DNA of 64,000 bases from contig CALTVE010000002.1 of assembly GCA_943913135.1 (NCBI GenBank), forward strand, positions 310,001 through 374,000, given 5' to 3'. A program made the translations under genes and the position numbers. Positions within the stretch are counted from its first letter, which is position 1. Each line of letters starts with the position of its first letter. The DNA comes from an uncultured Francisella sp. GTDB lineage: Bacteria; Pseudomonadota; Gammaproteobacteria; Burkholderiales; Neisseriaceae. Shown in pieces: positions 17,772-24,519 of this stretch. The notes below the pieces were generated by a model. The model was not told where the DNA came from. It made no database searches and was given only the letters and a program-made list of their open reading frames with translations.

Positions 17772-19571
17772 ATGGACAAAAAGAAGCGGATAGAGCAAGC
17801 GCTAAAAAAAATACAGGCTTTTCGCCAGCAAGAAGGATTCAGAGTATTGATTATTCCTACTTCCGATCCGCATCTTTCCGAATATCTTTCAGAACACTGG
17901 AAATTAAGAGCCTATTTTTCTGGCTTCACGGGTTCGGCAGGCACTTTGCTCCTGCAGGAGCAACCTTATCTATGGACAGATAGCCGTTACTGGGCGCAAG
18001 CAGAGCGGCAGTTGCAAGACACCGGTATTGTGTTGAAGCGTTCAGGCTACGGCGAAAACGTATGGGATGCAGTAGGAAAAGAAGCGCAAGCTGGCGATAA
18101 AATCGCTGTTGATCCGCGGATGATAGCCTATAATACCTATAAGCGCTTAGAAGCCGCATTACAAGAAAAAGGTGCCTATTTAGTTACCTTGAAAAACCCT
18201 TGGCAGGCTTTGTGGCCCGAACGCCCCTCTTTGCCGCAAGCTCCTCTTTATTTTCATAAAAAACAGTTTGTTTCTTTAAGTAGTGAAGAAAAACTGGCGC
18301 GCATTCGTGCGGTGATGGAGGAGAAAAACGCTGACTATCACCTGTTATCCAGTTTAGATGATATCGCTTGGATTACCAATTTGCGCGGCGCTGACGTGGA
18401 TTATAACCCTGTCTTTTTGGCTCATCTTGTAATCAGTCGAAAAAAAGCTTGGTTATTTATTGATAAAAAGAAATTAAGCTTAAAAATAGCAAATTATCTC
18501 GTTGAAAATGGTTTTGAGGTATTGCCGTATGAAGCAATGGAAGAAATAGGAACGATTTTACCGGGTGGACGTTATTTAGTAGACGGTCGGAAAATTGCCT
18601 ACGCCACATTGGCTTCGCTTTCAACGCACAGTTACTTAATTGAGGGCATTAATCCCAGCACGTTAATGAAAGCGCAAAAAACAGAACAGGAGATTGACCA
18701 CATCCAAGCGGCGATGGTGCAAGATGGTATAGCATTGGTCGAATTTTTTACCTGGCTTGATGAAGTGATCGAACAAAATAAAAAGATCACCGAACTTACT
18801 ATTGCTGAAGAATTGTTAAAATGGCGGCAAAAAGGCAGGCACTATATTTCCTTGAGTTTTGAAACCATCGTTGGGTTTAATGCCAATAGTGCCCTCCCTC
18901 ATTATACCGCGACCAAAGATCACTATAGCCAGGTTATAGGAAATGGCTGTTTATTGATTGATTCTGGGGCGCAATACCAAAATGGCACTACAGACATTAC
19001 TCGCGTAGTAGCAGTTCGCCAAGTGGCACAAGAGATAAAGGAAGATTTTACCCGAGTTTTAAAAGCACATATTGCCATGGCCCGTTTGATTTATCCCGCA
19101 GCTTTACCCATGCCCCTTTTAGATGCAGTCGCACGTGCTCCTTTGTGGCAAGAAGGCTATGATTATGGTCATGGAACGGGGCATGGTGTGGGTTATTTTC
19201 TCAATGTACATGAAGGGCCTCAGGTATTGTCGTGCTATAGCGACGTTGCTCCTTGGACGCGGGTAGAAAATGGGATGATCACTTCTATCGAACCAGGTCT
19301 TTACCGGGCAGGTAAGTGGGGAATACGCATAGAAAATTTAGCTGCCTCTGTATCTGCTGATCATTTGTCGAATGGAAAGTCTGGTCGTTTTCTTCGTTTC
19401 AAAACCTTGACCCTATGCCCAATTGATAAGAGACTGATTGTAAAAAATAATTTAAGTAAAGAGGAAGTTGTTTGGCTGAATAACTACCATACTTGGGTGA
19501 AAGAGCAATTACACGATAAAGTAAGTGATAAAGCCAAAGTATGGTTAGAAAAAGCAGCCTCTCCTTTATAA
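17772..19571 (+). CDS. M24B Xaa-Pro aminopeptidase family protein
   Basis: The 599-residue protein has two N-terminal creatinase-like domains (residues 1-310) and a C-terminal pita-bread metallopeptidase domain. Metal ligands are visible in LIDSGAQYQNGTTDITR (two Asp), GHGTGHGVGYFLNVHEGP (His), SIEPGLY (Glu) and GIRIENL (Glu). This is the long form of aminopeptidase P, about 600 residues, which removes N-terminal residues next to proline, probably in the cytosol. It starts at ATG 17772, 73 bp from the divergent gene. A convergent terminator lies just after its stop. Confidence 0.92.
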   Translation: MDKKKRIEQALKKIQAFRQQEGFRVLIIPTSDPHLSEYLSEHWKLRAYFSGFTGSAGTLLLQEQPYLWTDSRYWAQAERQLQDTGIVLKRSGYGENVWDAVGKEAQAGDKIAVDPRMIAYNTYKRLEAALQEKGAYLVTLKNPWQALWPERPSLPQAPLYFHKKQFVSLSSEEKLARIRAVMEEKNADYHLLSSLDDIAWITNLRGADVDYNPVFLAHLVISRKKAWLFIDKKKLSLKIANYLVENGFEVLPYEAMEEIGTILPGGRYLVDGRKIAYATLASLSTHSYLIEGINPSTLMKAQKTEQEIDHIQAAMVQDGIALVEFFTWLDEVIEQNKKITELTIAEELLKWRQKGRHYISLSFETIVGFNANSALPHYTATKDHYSQVIGNGCLLIDSGAQYQNGTTDITRVVAVRQVAQEIKEDFTRVLKAHIAMARLIYPAALPMPLLDAVARAPLWQEGYDYGHGTGHGVGYFLNVHEGPQVLSCYSDVAPWTRVENGMITSIEPGLYRAGKWGIRIENLAASVSADHLSNGKSGRFLRFKTLTLCPIDKRLIVKNNLSKEEVVWLNNYHTWVKEQLHDKVSDKAKVWLEKAASPL

Positions 19572-19584
19572 AGTGAATAGAAAA

Positions 19585-19606
19585 GAGGGTGTAAACCCTC
19601 CTTTTT
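19585..19606. terminator. bidirectional terminator between pepP-like gene and sodB
   Basis: A 6-bp GC-rich stem GAGGGT/ACCCTC with a GTAA loop has five T residues after it on the plus strand and four on the minus strand. It lies between the convergent stops at 19571 and 19625 and can end both transcripts. Confidence 0.75.
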
Positions 19607-19624
19607 AGACATGAGTAGAACAGT

Positions 19625-20221
19625 TTATTTTTTATTTGCTTGGGTAAAATTTTCCGACACAAAATTCCAATTAACCACCTTCCAAAAGTTGCTTAAATAT
19701 TTAGCTCGGGCATTGCGGTAGTCGATATAATAAGCATGTTCCCAAATATCTACGGTCAGTAGTGGGGTTAAGTCTTTGTCATGGAGTGGAGTAGCTGCGT
19801 TACTGGTATTTACAATAGCTAAGCTGCTATCACTTTTTTGTATCAACCAGGTCCAGCCAGAACCAAAATTAGCAGTGGCTGATTCAATAAATTTTTCTTT
19901 AAATTTGTCGAAGCTGGAAAAATTTTTTTCTAAAGCTGCACGCAGTTCTTTACTGGGGGCCCCGCTATCAGGAGACATAGAATTCCAGTAAAAGGTATGA
20001 TTCCAGGTTTGGGCCGCGTTATTAAAGAGGCTACCGTTGGCAGTACGGATGATTTCTTCTAGCGATTTGTCTTGGTATTGGGGGGCATCTTCTAATAGCT
20101 TATTCAGATTATTGACATAAGTTTGGTGATGTTTCCCATAGTGATATTCGAGAGTTTCTTCAGAGATATAGGGCTCTAATGCGTTTTTCGGGTAAGGTAG
20201 GTTAGGTAATTTAAAAGTCAT
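19625..20221 (-). CDS. sodB: iron superoxide dismutase
   Basis: Cytosolic superoxide dismutase of 198 residues. Metal ligands are His27, His75, Asp158 and His162. Gln71 in NNAAQTWNHTFYW marks the Fe-type subfamily. The ATG at 20221 follows GGAGCA. Its 3' end faces the aminopeptidase gene across a shared terminator. A weak Fur-like 19-mer lies about 40 bp upstream, in the place of a promoter. It is separated by 92 bp from ftsB, so it probably has its own promoter. Confidence 0.95.
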   Translation of the reverse strand: MTFKLPNLPYPKNALEPYISEETLEYHYGKHHQTYVNNLNKLLEDAPQYQDKSLEEIIRTANGSLFNNAAQTWNHTFYWNSMSPDSGAPSKELRAALEKNFSSFDKFKEKFIESATANFGSGWTWLIQKSDSSLAIVNTSNAATPLHDKDLTPLLTVDIWEHAYYIDYRNARAKYLSNFWKVVNWNFVSENFTQANKK

Positions 20222-20261
20222 ACTGTGCTCCTTTTATCATTAAAAAACCAGATGAAAAATA

Positions 20262-20280
20262 GATAGGGCTAATTATTATC
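20262..20280 (-). promoter_or_regulatory. weak Fur-box-like 19-mer upstream of sodB
   Basis: On the minus strand this 19-mer begins GATAATAATTAG and matches 13 of 19 positions of the Fur consensus. The left half-site is complete, the right is partial. It could reflect iron control of sodB, but a match this poor may be chance. Confidence 0.22.
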
Positions 20281-20313
20281 TCTGCAAGGGCTTTTTCTCT
20301 TGCATCAGGATCG

Positions 20314-20580
20314 TTAACGGATAATTTGGTAGAAAATTTCACCTTTTTTGGTGTAACCCAAATCATTACGGGCCGTTTCGGCAATGGCATCGCTGCCGTG
20401 CTTGAGGTCTTCAATCTCTGCGCGCATAGCGTTATTTCTTACTTCTAAAGCTTCAGTTTGATCTTCTAATTGATTGAGCTCTTTTTCTATTGAAGAAAAA
20501 TGATCGATACCGCCCTTAGTCCAAATGCAATATTGCAGTCCGACAGCACACACACATAAGATAAGGGCGATAAAACGCAT
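20314..20580 (-). CDS. ftsB: cell division protein FtsB
   Basis: FtsB is a bitopic inner-membrane protein of the FtsQLB complex that relays activation of septal peptidoglycan synthesis. The 88-residue protein has a short cytoplasmic start, one membrane helix (residues about 3-20), a coiled coil (about 28-65, ELNQLEDQTEALEVRN), and the C-terminal motif ETARNDLGYTKKGEIFYQI that binds FtsL/FtsQ. It follows eno by about 50 bp, the conserved eno-ftsB arrangement of proteobacteria. Confidence 0.93.
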   Translation of the reverse strand: MRFIALILCVCAVGLQYCIWTKGGIDHFSSIEKELNQLEDQTEALEVRNNAMRAEIEDLKHGSDAIAETARNDLGYTKKGEIFYQIIR

Positions 20581-20631
20581 GCGCGTTATCCTCTAAAATA
20601 ATTTATAGCCTTATAGTAATACTTTTGCCAT

Positions 20632-21915
20632 TTAACGCAAATGATGGAAAGCGGATTTACCTGGGTAATGGGCAGTTTTTTGTAATTCTTGTTCAATGCG
20701 CAATAGTTGATTATATTTGGCAGTACGATCACTGCGTGATAAAGAGCCGGTTTTAATCTGCATACAGTTTACTGCCACTGCCAGATCAGCGATAAAGCTA
20801 TCTTCAGTTTCGCCTGAACGATGACTCATAATCGAGCGATAGGCGTTTCTTTTTGCCAGTTCAACGGTCTCCAACGTCTCTGACAAGGTGCCAATTTGGT
20901 TAACCTTAATTAAAACTGCATTAGCTAAGCCTTGCTCTATTCCTGAAGATAAAATTTTACAATTGGTAACAAATAAATCATCCCCTACCAGCTGAATGCG
21001 GTTACCCAAGCGCTCAGTTAGCTTTTTCCACCCTTCAATATCGTCTTCGGCCATGCCATCTTCTATAGAGATAATAGGATAATGCGCTACGAGATTAACG
21101 AGATAATCCAGCCATTCATCTTTATTGAGCGAACGGTTTTCGCCGGTAAGATGATAGGCACTCTCATGATAAAATTCGCTGGCGGCGCAGTCTAAAGCAA
21201 GATAAATTTCTTTACCCAAACGATATCCTGCTTGTTCTACTGCTTGAGAAATTAATGCTAATGCTGCTTCATGCCCTTGTAAATTGGGGGCAAACCCCCC
21301 TTCATCGCCTACAGAAGTAGAATAGCCTTTGTGTTGACTAATCGTTTTTAAGCAGTGGAACACTTCTACCCCTGCCCTTAAAGCTTCACTGAAACTATCA
21401 AACTCTACTGGTACAATCATAAATTCCTGTAGATCTAGAGAGTTATTTGCATGAGCGCCGCCGTTGATGATATTCATCATAGGTACAGGTAGGCTCATTG
21501 GTAGGCAGCCGCCTAGATAGCGGTATAAAGGCAGGCCTGTTTCTTCAGCCATTGCTCGTGCCGTTGCTAATGATATGGCCAGCAGTGCATTGGCGCCTAA
21601 ACGCCCTTTGTTATCGCTGCCATCGATTTCAATTAAATGGGCATCCACTTCTGCTTGATTTTCTGCCTCTAAACCGATAATAGCATCTGCAAGTGTGTTG
21701 TTGACGTGGTGTACGGCCTTTAATACACCTTTGCCGTTGTAGCGCTTACTATCTTGATCGCGCAGTTCTGTAGCCTCTTTACTACCGGTAGAAGCACCCG
21801 AAGGCACCGCAGCCCGGCCAAAAGCGCCGCTTTCTAGTAATACATCGCATTCGACTGTAGGGTTACCCCGGGAATCCAAAATTTCACGGGCGGTCATATC
21901 GGCAATAGCACTCAC
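20632..21915 (-). CDS. eno: enolase
   Basis: Enolase interconverts 2-phosphoglycerate and phosphoenolpyruvate. The 427-residue protein has REILDSRGNPTVECD, SGASTGSKEATELRD, the metal-binding SIEDGMAEDDIEGW and QLVGDDLFVTN, and the active-site signature VLIKVNQIGTLSET with MSHRSGETEDSFIADLAV. All are intact. It lies between efp (33 bp upstream) and ftsB. In other bacteria it is also a component of the RNA degradosome; that role is not shown here. Confidence 0.98.
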   Translation of the reverse strand: MSAIADMTAREILDSRGNPTVECDVLLESGAFGRAAVPSGASTGSKEATELRDQDSKRYNGKGVLKAVHHVNNTLADAIIGLEAENQAEVDAHLIEIDGSDNKGRLGANALLAISLATARAMAEETGLPLYRYLGGCLPMSLPVPMMNIINGGAHANNSLDLQEFMIVPVEFDSFSEALRAGVEVFHCLKTISQHKGYSTSVGDEGGFAPNLQGHEAALALISQAVEQAGYRLGKEIYLALDCAASEFYHESAYHLTGENRSLNKDEWLDYLVNLVAHYPIISIEDGMAEDDIEGWKKLTERLGNRIQLVGDDLFVTNCKILSSGIEQGLANAVLIKVNQIGTLSETLETVELAKRNAYRSIMSHRSGETEDSFIADLAVAVNCMQIKTGSLSRSDRTAKYNQLLRIEQELQKTAHYPGKSAFHHLR

Positions 21916-21947
21916 TTTTTTATCCTTAAAATGGTGAAATCAACAAT

Positions 21948-22511
21948 TTAGAGAACGCGTTTTCTAAATTCATGCGTACGGGTATCGATCTCAATGGTAT
22001 CGCCGTTTTCAACAAACGCTGGCACCTGAATTTCCAAACCCCCAGTAATTTTAGCTGGTTTCATTACCTTGCCCGAGGTATCGCCTTTGGCTGCCGGTTC
22101 AGTGTATTCTACTTGCCGAGTGATAATGGTGGGTAATTCTACGGAGATAGGATTTCCTTGGAAAAATGTGACTTCACACGGCTCTTCCATACCATCAACA
22201 ATAAAAGGAGCAACATCAGTCATATTAGCGCCGTCGATTTCATACTGATTGTATTCTTCATCCATAAAAACATACATAGGATCAGCAAAATAAGAATAAG
22301 TGCATTGTTTTTTCTCTAACACGATATCCTCTAATTTATCATCGGCGCGATACACTGCTTCGCTAATGTGACCATTCAACAGGTTTTTTAATTTCATTTT
22401 AACCACGGCTGCGTTGCGACCGGATTTATTATATTCAGTCTTTTGGATCACCATGGCATCATTGCCGACTATAAACACGTTCCCTACGCGCAGTTCTTGA
22501 GCTGTTTTCAT
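21948..22511 (-). CDS. efp: elongation factor P with Arg32 modification site
   Basis: EF-P relieves ribosome stalling at polyproline stretches. The 187-residue protein has three beta-barrel domains. The modified loop reads YNKSGRNAAV with Arg32 at the tip, the residue that EarP rhamnosylates, rather than the lysine used in E. coli. The gene lies 48 bp downstream of earP on the same strand. This pairing supports a rhamnosylated EF-P. Confidence 0.97.
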   Translation of the reverse strand: MKTAQELRVGNVFIVGNDAMVIQKTEYNKSGRNAAVVKMKLKNLLNGHISEAVYRADDKLEDIVLEKKQCTYSYFADPMYVFMDEEYNQYEIDGANMTDVAPFIVDGMEEPCEVTFFQGNPISVELPTIITRQVEYTEPAAKGDTSGKVMKPAKITGGLEIQVPAFVENGDTIEIDTRTHEFRKRVL

Positions 22512-22559
22512 AAGTGTCCTTAAAATACTCCATTTATCAAAGGCTTTTTTAAGCTTGGT

Positions 22560-23699
22560 TTAGGCAGATTGTATCTTTTTTTCAATAAATTGTGTTAGTT
22601 TTTCAAAGGCAGAGGGCGGTTGTAACAGTGTTTTACTCCATTTCTGGCTTGCTTGCTGCCACTTTTGCTGCTCTTTTAAAAGGAGTGCCCAAGCTTTTTT
22701 TCGTTCAGCGTGGTTTAAAGATTTCCCTCCATTAAATTCTTCCGAAAGAGCTTGATAAGCGGTGAATAAGGAAAGGGGATAAAAAGGTTTTAATAAATCT
22801 GAAAAAGCGGCCAGCTTATGAAGATGGAGCTTGTCTGCTTGTGGATAAATATTCCAGAAAAAGGGAATAGAAGCCAGCTGGGCGCGTACAAAACTGTCTT
22901 CTCCGCGGACCAGGGCAAAATCAGATAACCATAACAGTTTGTCAAAATCTCTTTGGGCAACAAAGGGTAGCTCTTGATAATTGAAATGGTTTAAAAGTTG
23001 AGCATCGATGGCTGCTTTATTTTGATCGCCAGTTAGCCACAATTCTATATCTGAACTTAGATCTTTCCACAGGGCTAACCATCTATTTAATTGAGAATTT
23101 TTATAAGAAAAGAGCAGGAATTTCTTTTTGTCGCTGTCTTTTATACCATATTGATGTAAGAAGCGATTTTTTTCTTCTTTATTTTGTATAAAAAATTGTT
23201 TTTTAGCAGCATAGTCATTCTCGATCAACAAGCCGCCACTTCCTTCTTGAAAGCCTAAAAAATAAAAATATTTATCTGTATCCGCTTTAAAAGAAGGTTT
23301 TAAATGAAAATCTAAAGTCCATTTTTCAGCGCTTAAGTATTCTAAATCAATATGTAAATAGGGTTTGGGTAAGGATCCCAGTAACAGATGGTGGGAAAAA
23401 GAGCCAAAGATTTCAAATACTACGTGCGGCGCTGGAAACTGAAAAGATATTTTTTCTAAAGGGGAAGAATCATAAGACCAAAATCGACAAATTACGCCCT
23501 CTTCCGTCACGGGATTATCTTTCAAACCAGGTTCTAGCTTTTGCATTTTTTCCCAGTTATCGCACCACAAAGTTATTTGCCAACCTTTATTGTGGGCAAG
23601 GCCACGAGCCAGTCGATAAGCAACCCCAGCATCGCCAAAATTATCAATGATGGTAGCAAAAATCCAAACTGATATTTTGCTATTATCTATTTTATTCAC
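22560..23699 (-). CDS. earP: EF-P arginine rhamnosyltransferase EarP
   Basis: EarP uses dTDP-rhamnose to rhamnosylate Arg32 of EF-P. The 379-residue GT-B-like protein has the N-terminal acceptor/sugar motif IIDNFGDAGVAYRLARGL and the C-terminal nucleotide-binding stretch LVRGEDSFVRAQLASIPFFWNIYPQADKLH, both EarP hallmarks. The start is GTG at 23699, since the frame begins MNKIDNSK and the family motif follows after about 10 residues. It precedes efp, as in other EarP-type bacteria. A DnaA-box-like sequence overlaps its start codon. Confidence 0.93.
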   Translation of the reverse strand: MNKIDNSKISVWIFATIIDNFGDAGVAYRLARGLAHNKGWQITLWCDNWEKMQKLEPGLKDNPVTEEGVICRFWSYDSSPLEKISFQFPAPHVVFEIFGSFSHHLLLGSLPKPYLHIDLEYLSAEKWTLDFHLKPSFKADTDKYFYFLGFQEGSGGLLIENDYAAKKQFFIQNKEEKNRFLHQYGIKDSDKKKFLLFSYKNSQLNRWLALWKDLSSDIELWLTGDQNKAAIDAQLLNHFNYQELPFVAQRDFDKLLWLSDFALVRGEDSFVRAQLASIPFFWNIYPQADKLHLHKLAAFSDLLKPFYPLSLFTAYQALSEEFNGGKSLNHAERKKAWALLLKEQQKWQQASQKWSKTLLQPPSAFEKLTQFIEKKIQSA

Positions 23700-23899
23700 C
23701 TAAGTTATTCACAGGATTAACAAAAAAAAAAAAATCAAGAAAAGAAAGTTTTTTATACCACATTAATGGAGTAACCATTTGTTTTATATTATGAAAACAA
23801 CAGTAATGGGGCCCAAAAATGATTCTATAAATGGCTTTATTTAAGTAAATAATTCAAGTTATGCCGAAAAGATAAAAGTTATCCACAATTTTATCCACA
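23692..23899 (+). other. cluster of DnaA-box-like 9-mers around an AT-rich spacer
   Basis: Four direct-oriented matches to TTATNCACA occur: TTATTCACC at 23692-23700 (8/9), TTATTCACA at 23705-23713, TTATCCACA at 23879-23887 and TTATCCACA at 23891-23899. They form two close pairs, 12-13 bp start to start, at the two ends of an A/T-rich 165-bp stretch that includes a long A tract near 23722-23734. This resembles an origin or a DnaA-regulated site. No dnaA or dnaN gene is in the window, so origin status is unproven. Confidence 0.45.
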
Positions 23900-23907
23900 G
23901 AAGCTGC

Positions 23908-24312
23908 TTATAGCGGGTGTTTCAAGCGTTGATGCCAGTGCCACCAGATAGAAATACAACCGATCAACCCGATCATGCCAAACAGAAGGGCATAAAGCCA
24001 ACAGATAATCAAATAAATGAGGGTGAGCATAAAATGGATAACCCGAGGGATATAGATTTCATGACCACCGATAAAATAATCAAGTAGAGTGTCTAGGCCT
24101 ATTTTTGAAAAAGGGAACAACAAAGTGTTTAAGATTGCCAAAAATAAAATAAAATAGAATAGTGGCAGGTTTAATTCCTTGAAGAATATAAGGGAATTAC
24201 GTACTAAATAAAGAAACAGTAAGCAAAATATAACCGAGATAAGATAGCGGAGAAGGAAATTCTTAACACTGACTTGGCGCACCGAGCCGGAAAAAAAGCG
24301 ATACACACTCAC
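23908..24312 (-). CDS. small integral membrane protein of unknown function
   Basis: A 134-residue protein with about four hydrophobic segments (roughly 23-43, 49-70, 88-108 and 108-126), joined by a loop DTLLDYFIGGHEIYIPR. The basic start VRQVSVKNFLLR suggests an inside N-terminus. I do not recognise the family; similar short membrane proteins exist in Burkholderiales, but this is a recollection. The coding frame is intact and lies between the DnaA-box cluster and gyrA, transcribed away from gyrA. Confidence 0.55.
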   Translation of the reverse strand: MSVYRFFSGSVRQVSVKNFLLRYLISVIFCLLFLYLVRNSLIFFKELNLPLFYFILFLAILNTLLFPFSKIGLDTLLDYFIGGHEIYIPRVIHFMLTLIYLIICWLYALLFGMIGLIGCISIWWHWHQRLKHPL

Positions 24313-24364
24313 CTTAAGATTTCCTTATCTATCTAAACGTTATTACCAATTTATTAAGGTATGG

Positions 24365-24432
24365 AGACAAGATTTTGTCTCACAAGACGACGGGAATAAT
24401 AGTAAGCTAAAAGTTGCAACAAAGCAACTTTT
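24365..24432 (+). repeat. two tandem hairpins upstream of gyrA
   Basis: The first hairpin has 6-bp arms AGACAA/TTGTCT (24365-24380). The second has 9-bp arms AAAAGTTGC/GCAACTTTT with a 6-nt loop (24409-24432). Neither is followed by a long T tract in the direction of gyrA. They lie upstream of the gyrA -10 motif, so they may be binding sites or supercoiling-sensitive structures, or the weak end of an upstream minus-strand leader. Confidence 0.4.
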
Positions 24433-24470
24433 CAAAAGAGGGAATCGTTTTAGGTGCTAAAAAAGGGCTA

Positions 24471-24479
24471 TGGTAAAAT
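24471..24479 (+). promoter_or_regulatory. gyrA: extended -10 promoter of gyrA
   Basis: TGGTAAAAT is an extended -10 element (TG-N-TAAAAT), about 40 bp before the gyrA ATG. No good -35 lies at normal spacing. The same TGGTAAAATAA 11-mer occurs before ilvD and engB. Confidence 0.45.
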
Positions 24480-24519
24480 AATCCAATGCCCTAAAAATTG
24501 CTTATTCAGGAAATAATTT

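Noticed and set aside
22840..22848. DnaA-box-like TGTGGATAA inside earP, and another at 30084-30092 inside the NlpC gene
   Set aside because: Both are single, isolated and inside coding regions. They are expected by chance in 64 kb and only set the background for the cluster at 23.7-23.9 kb.
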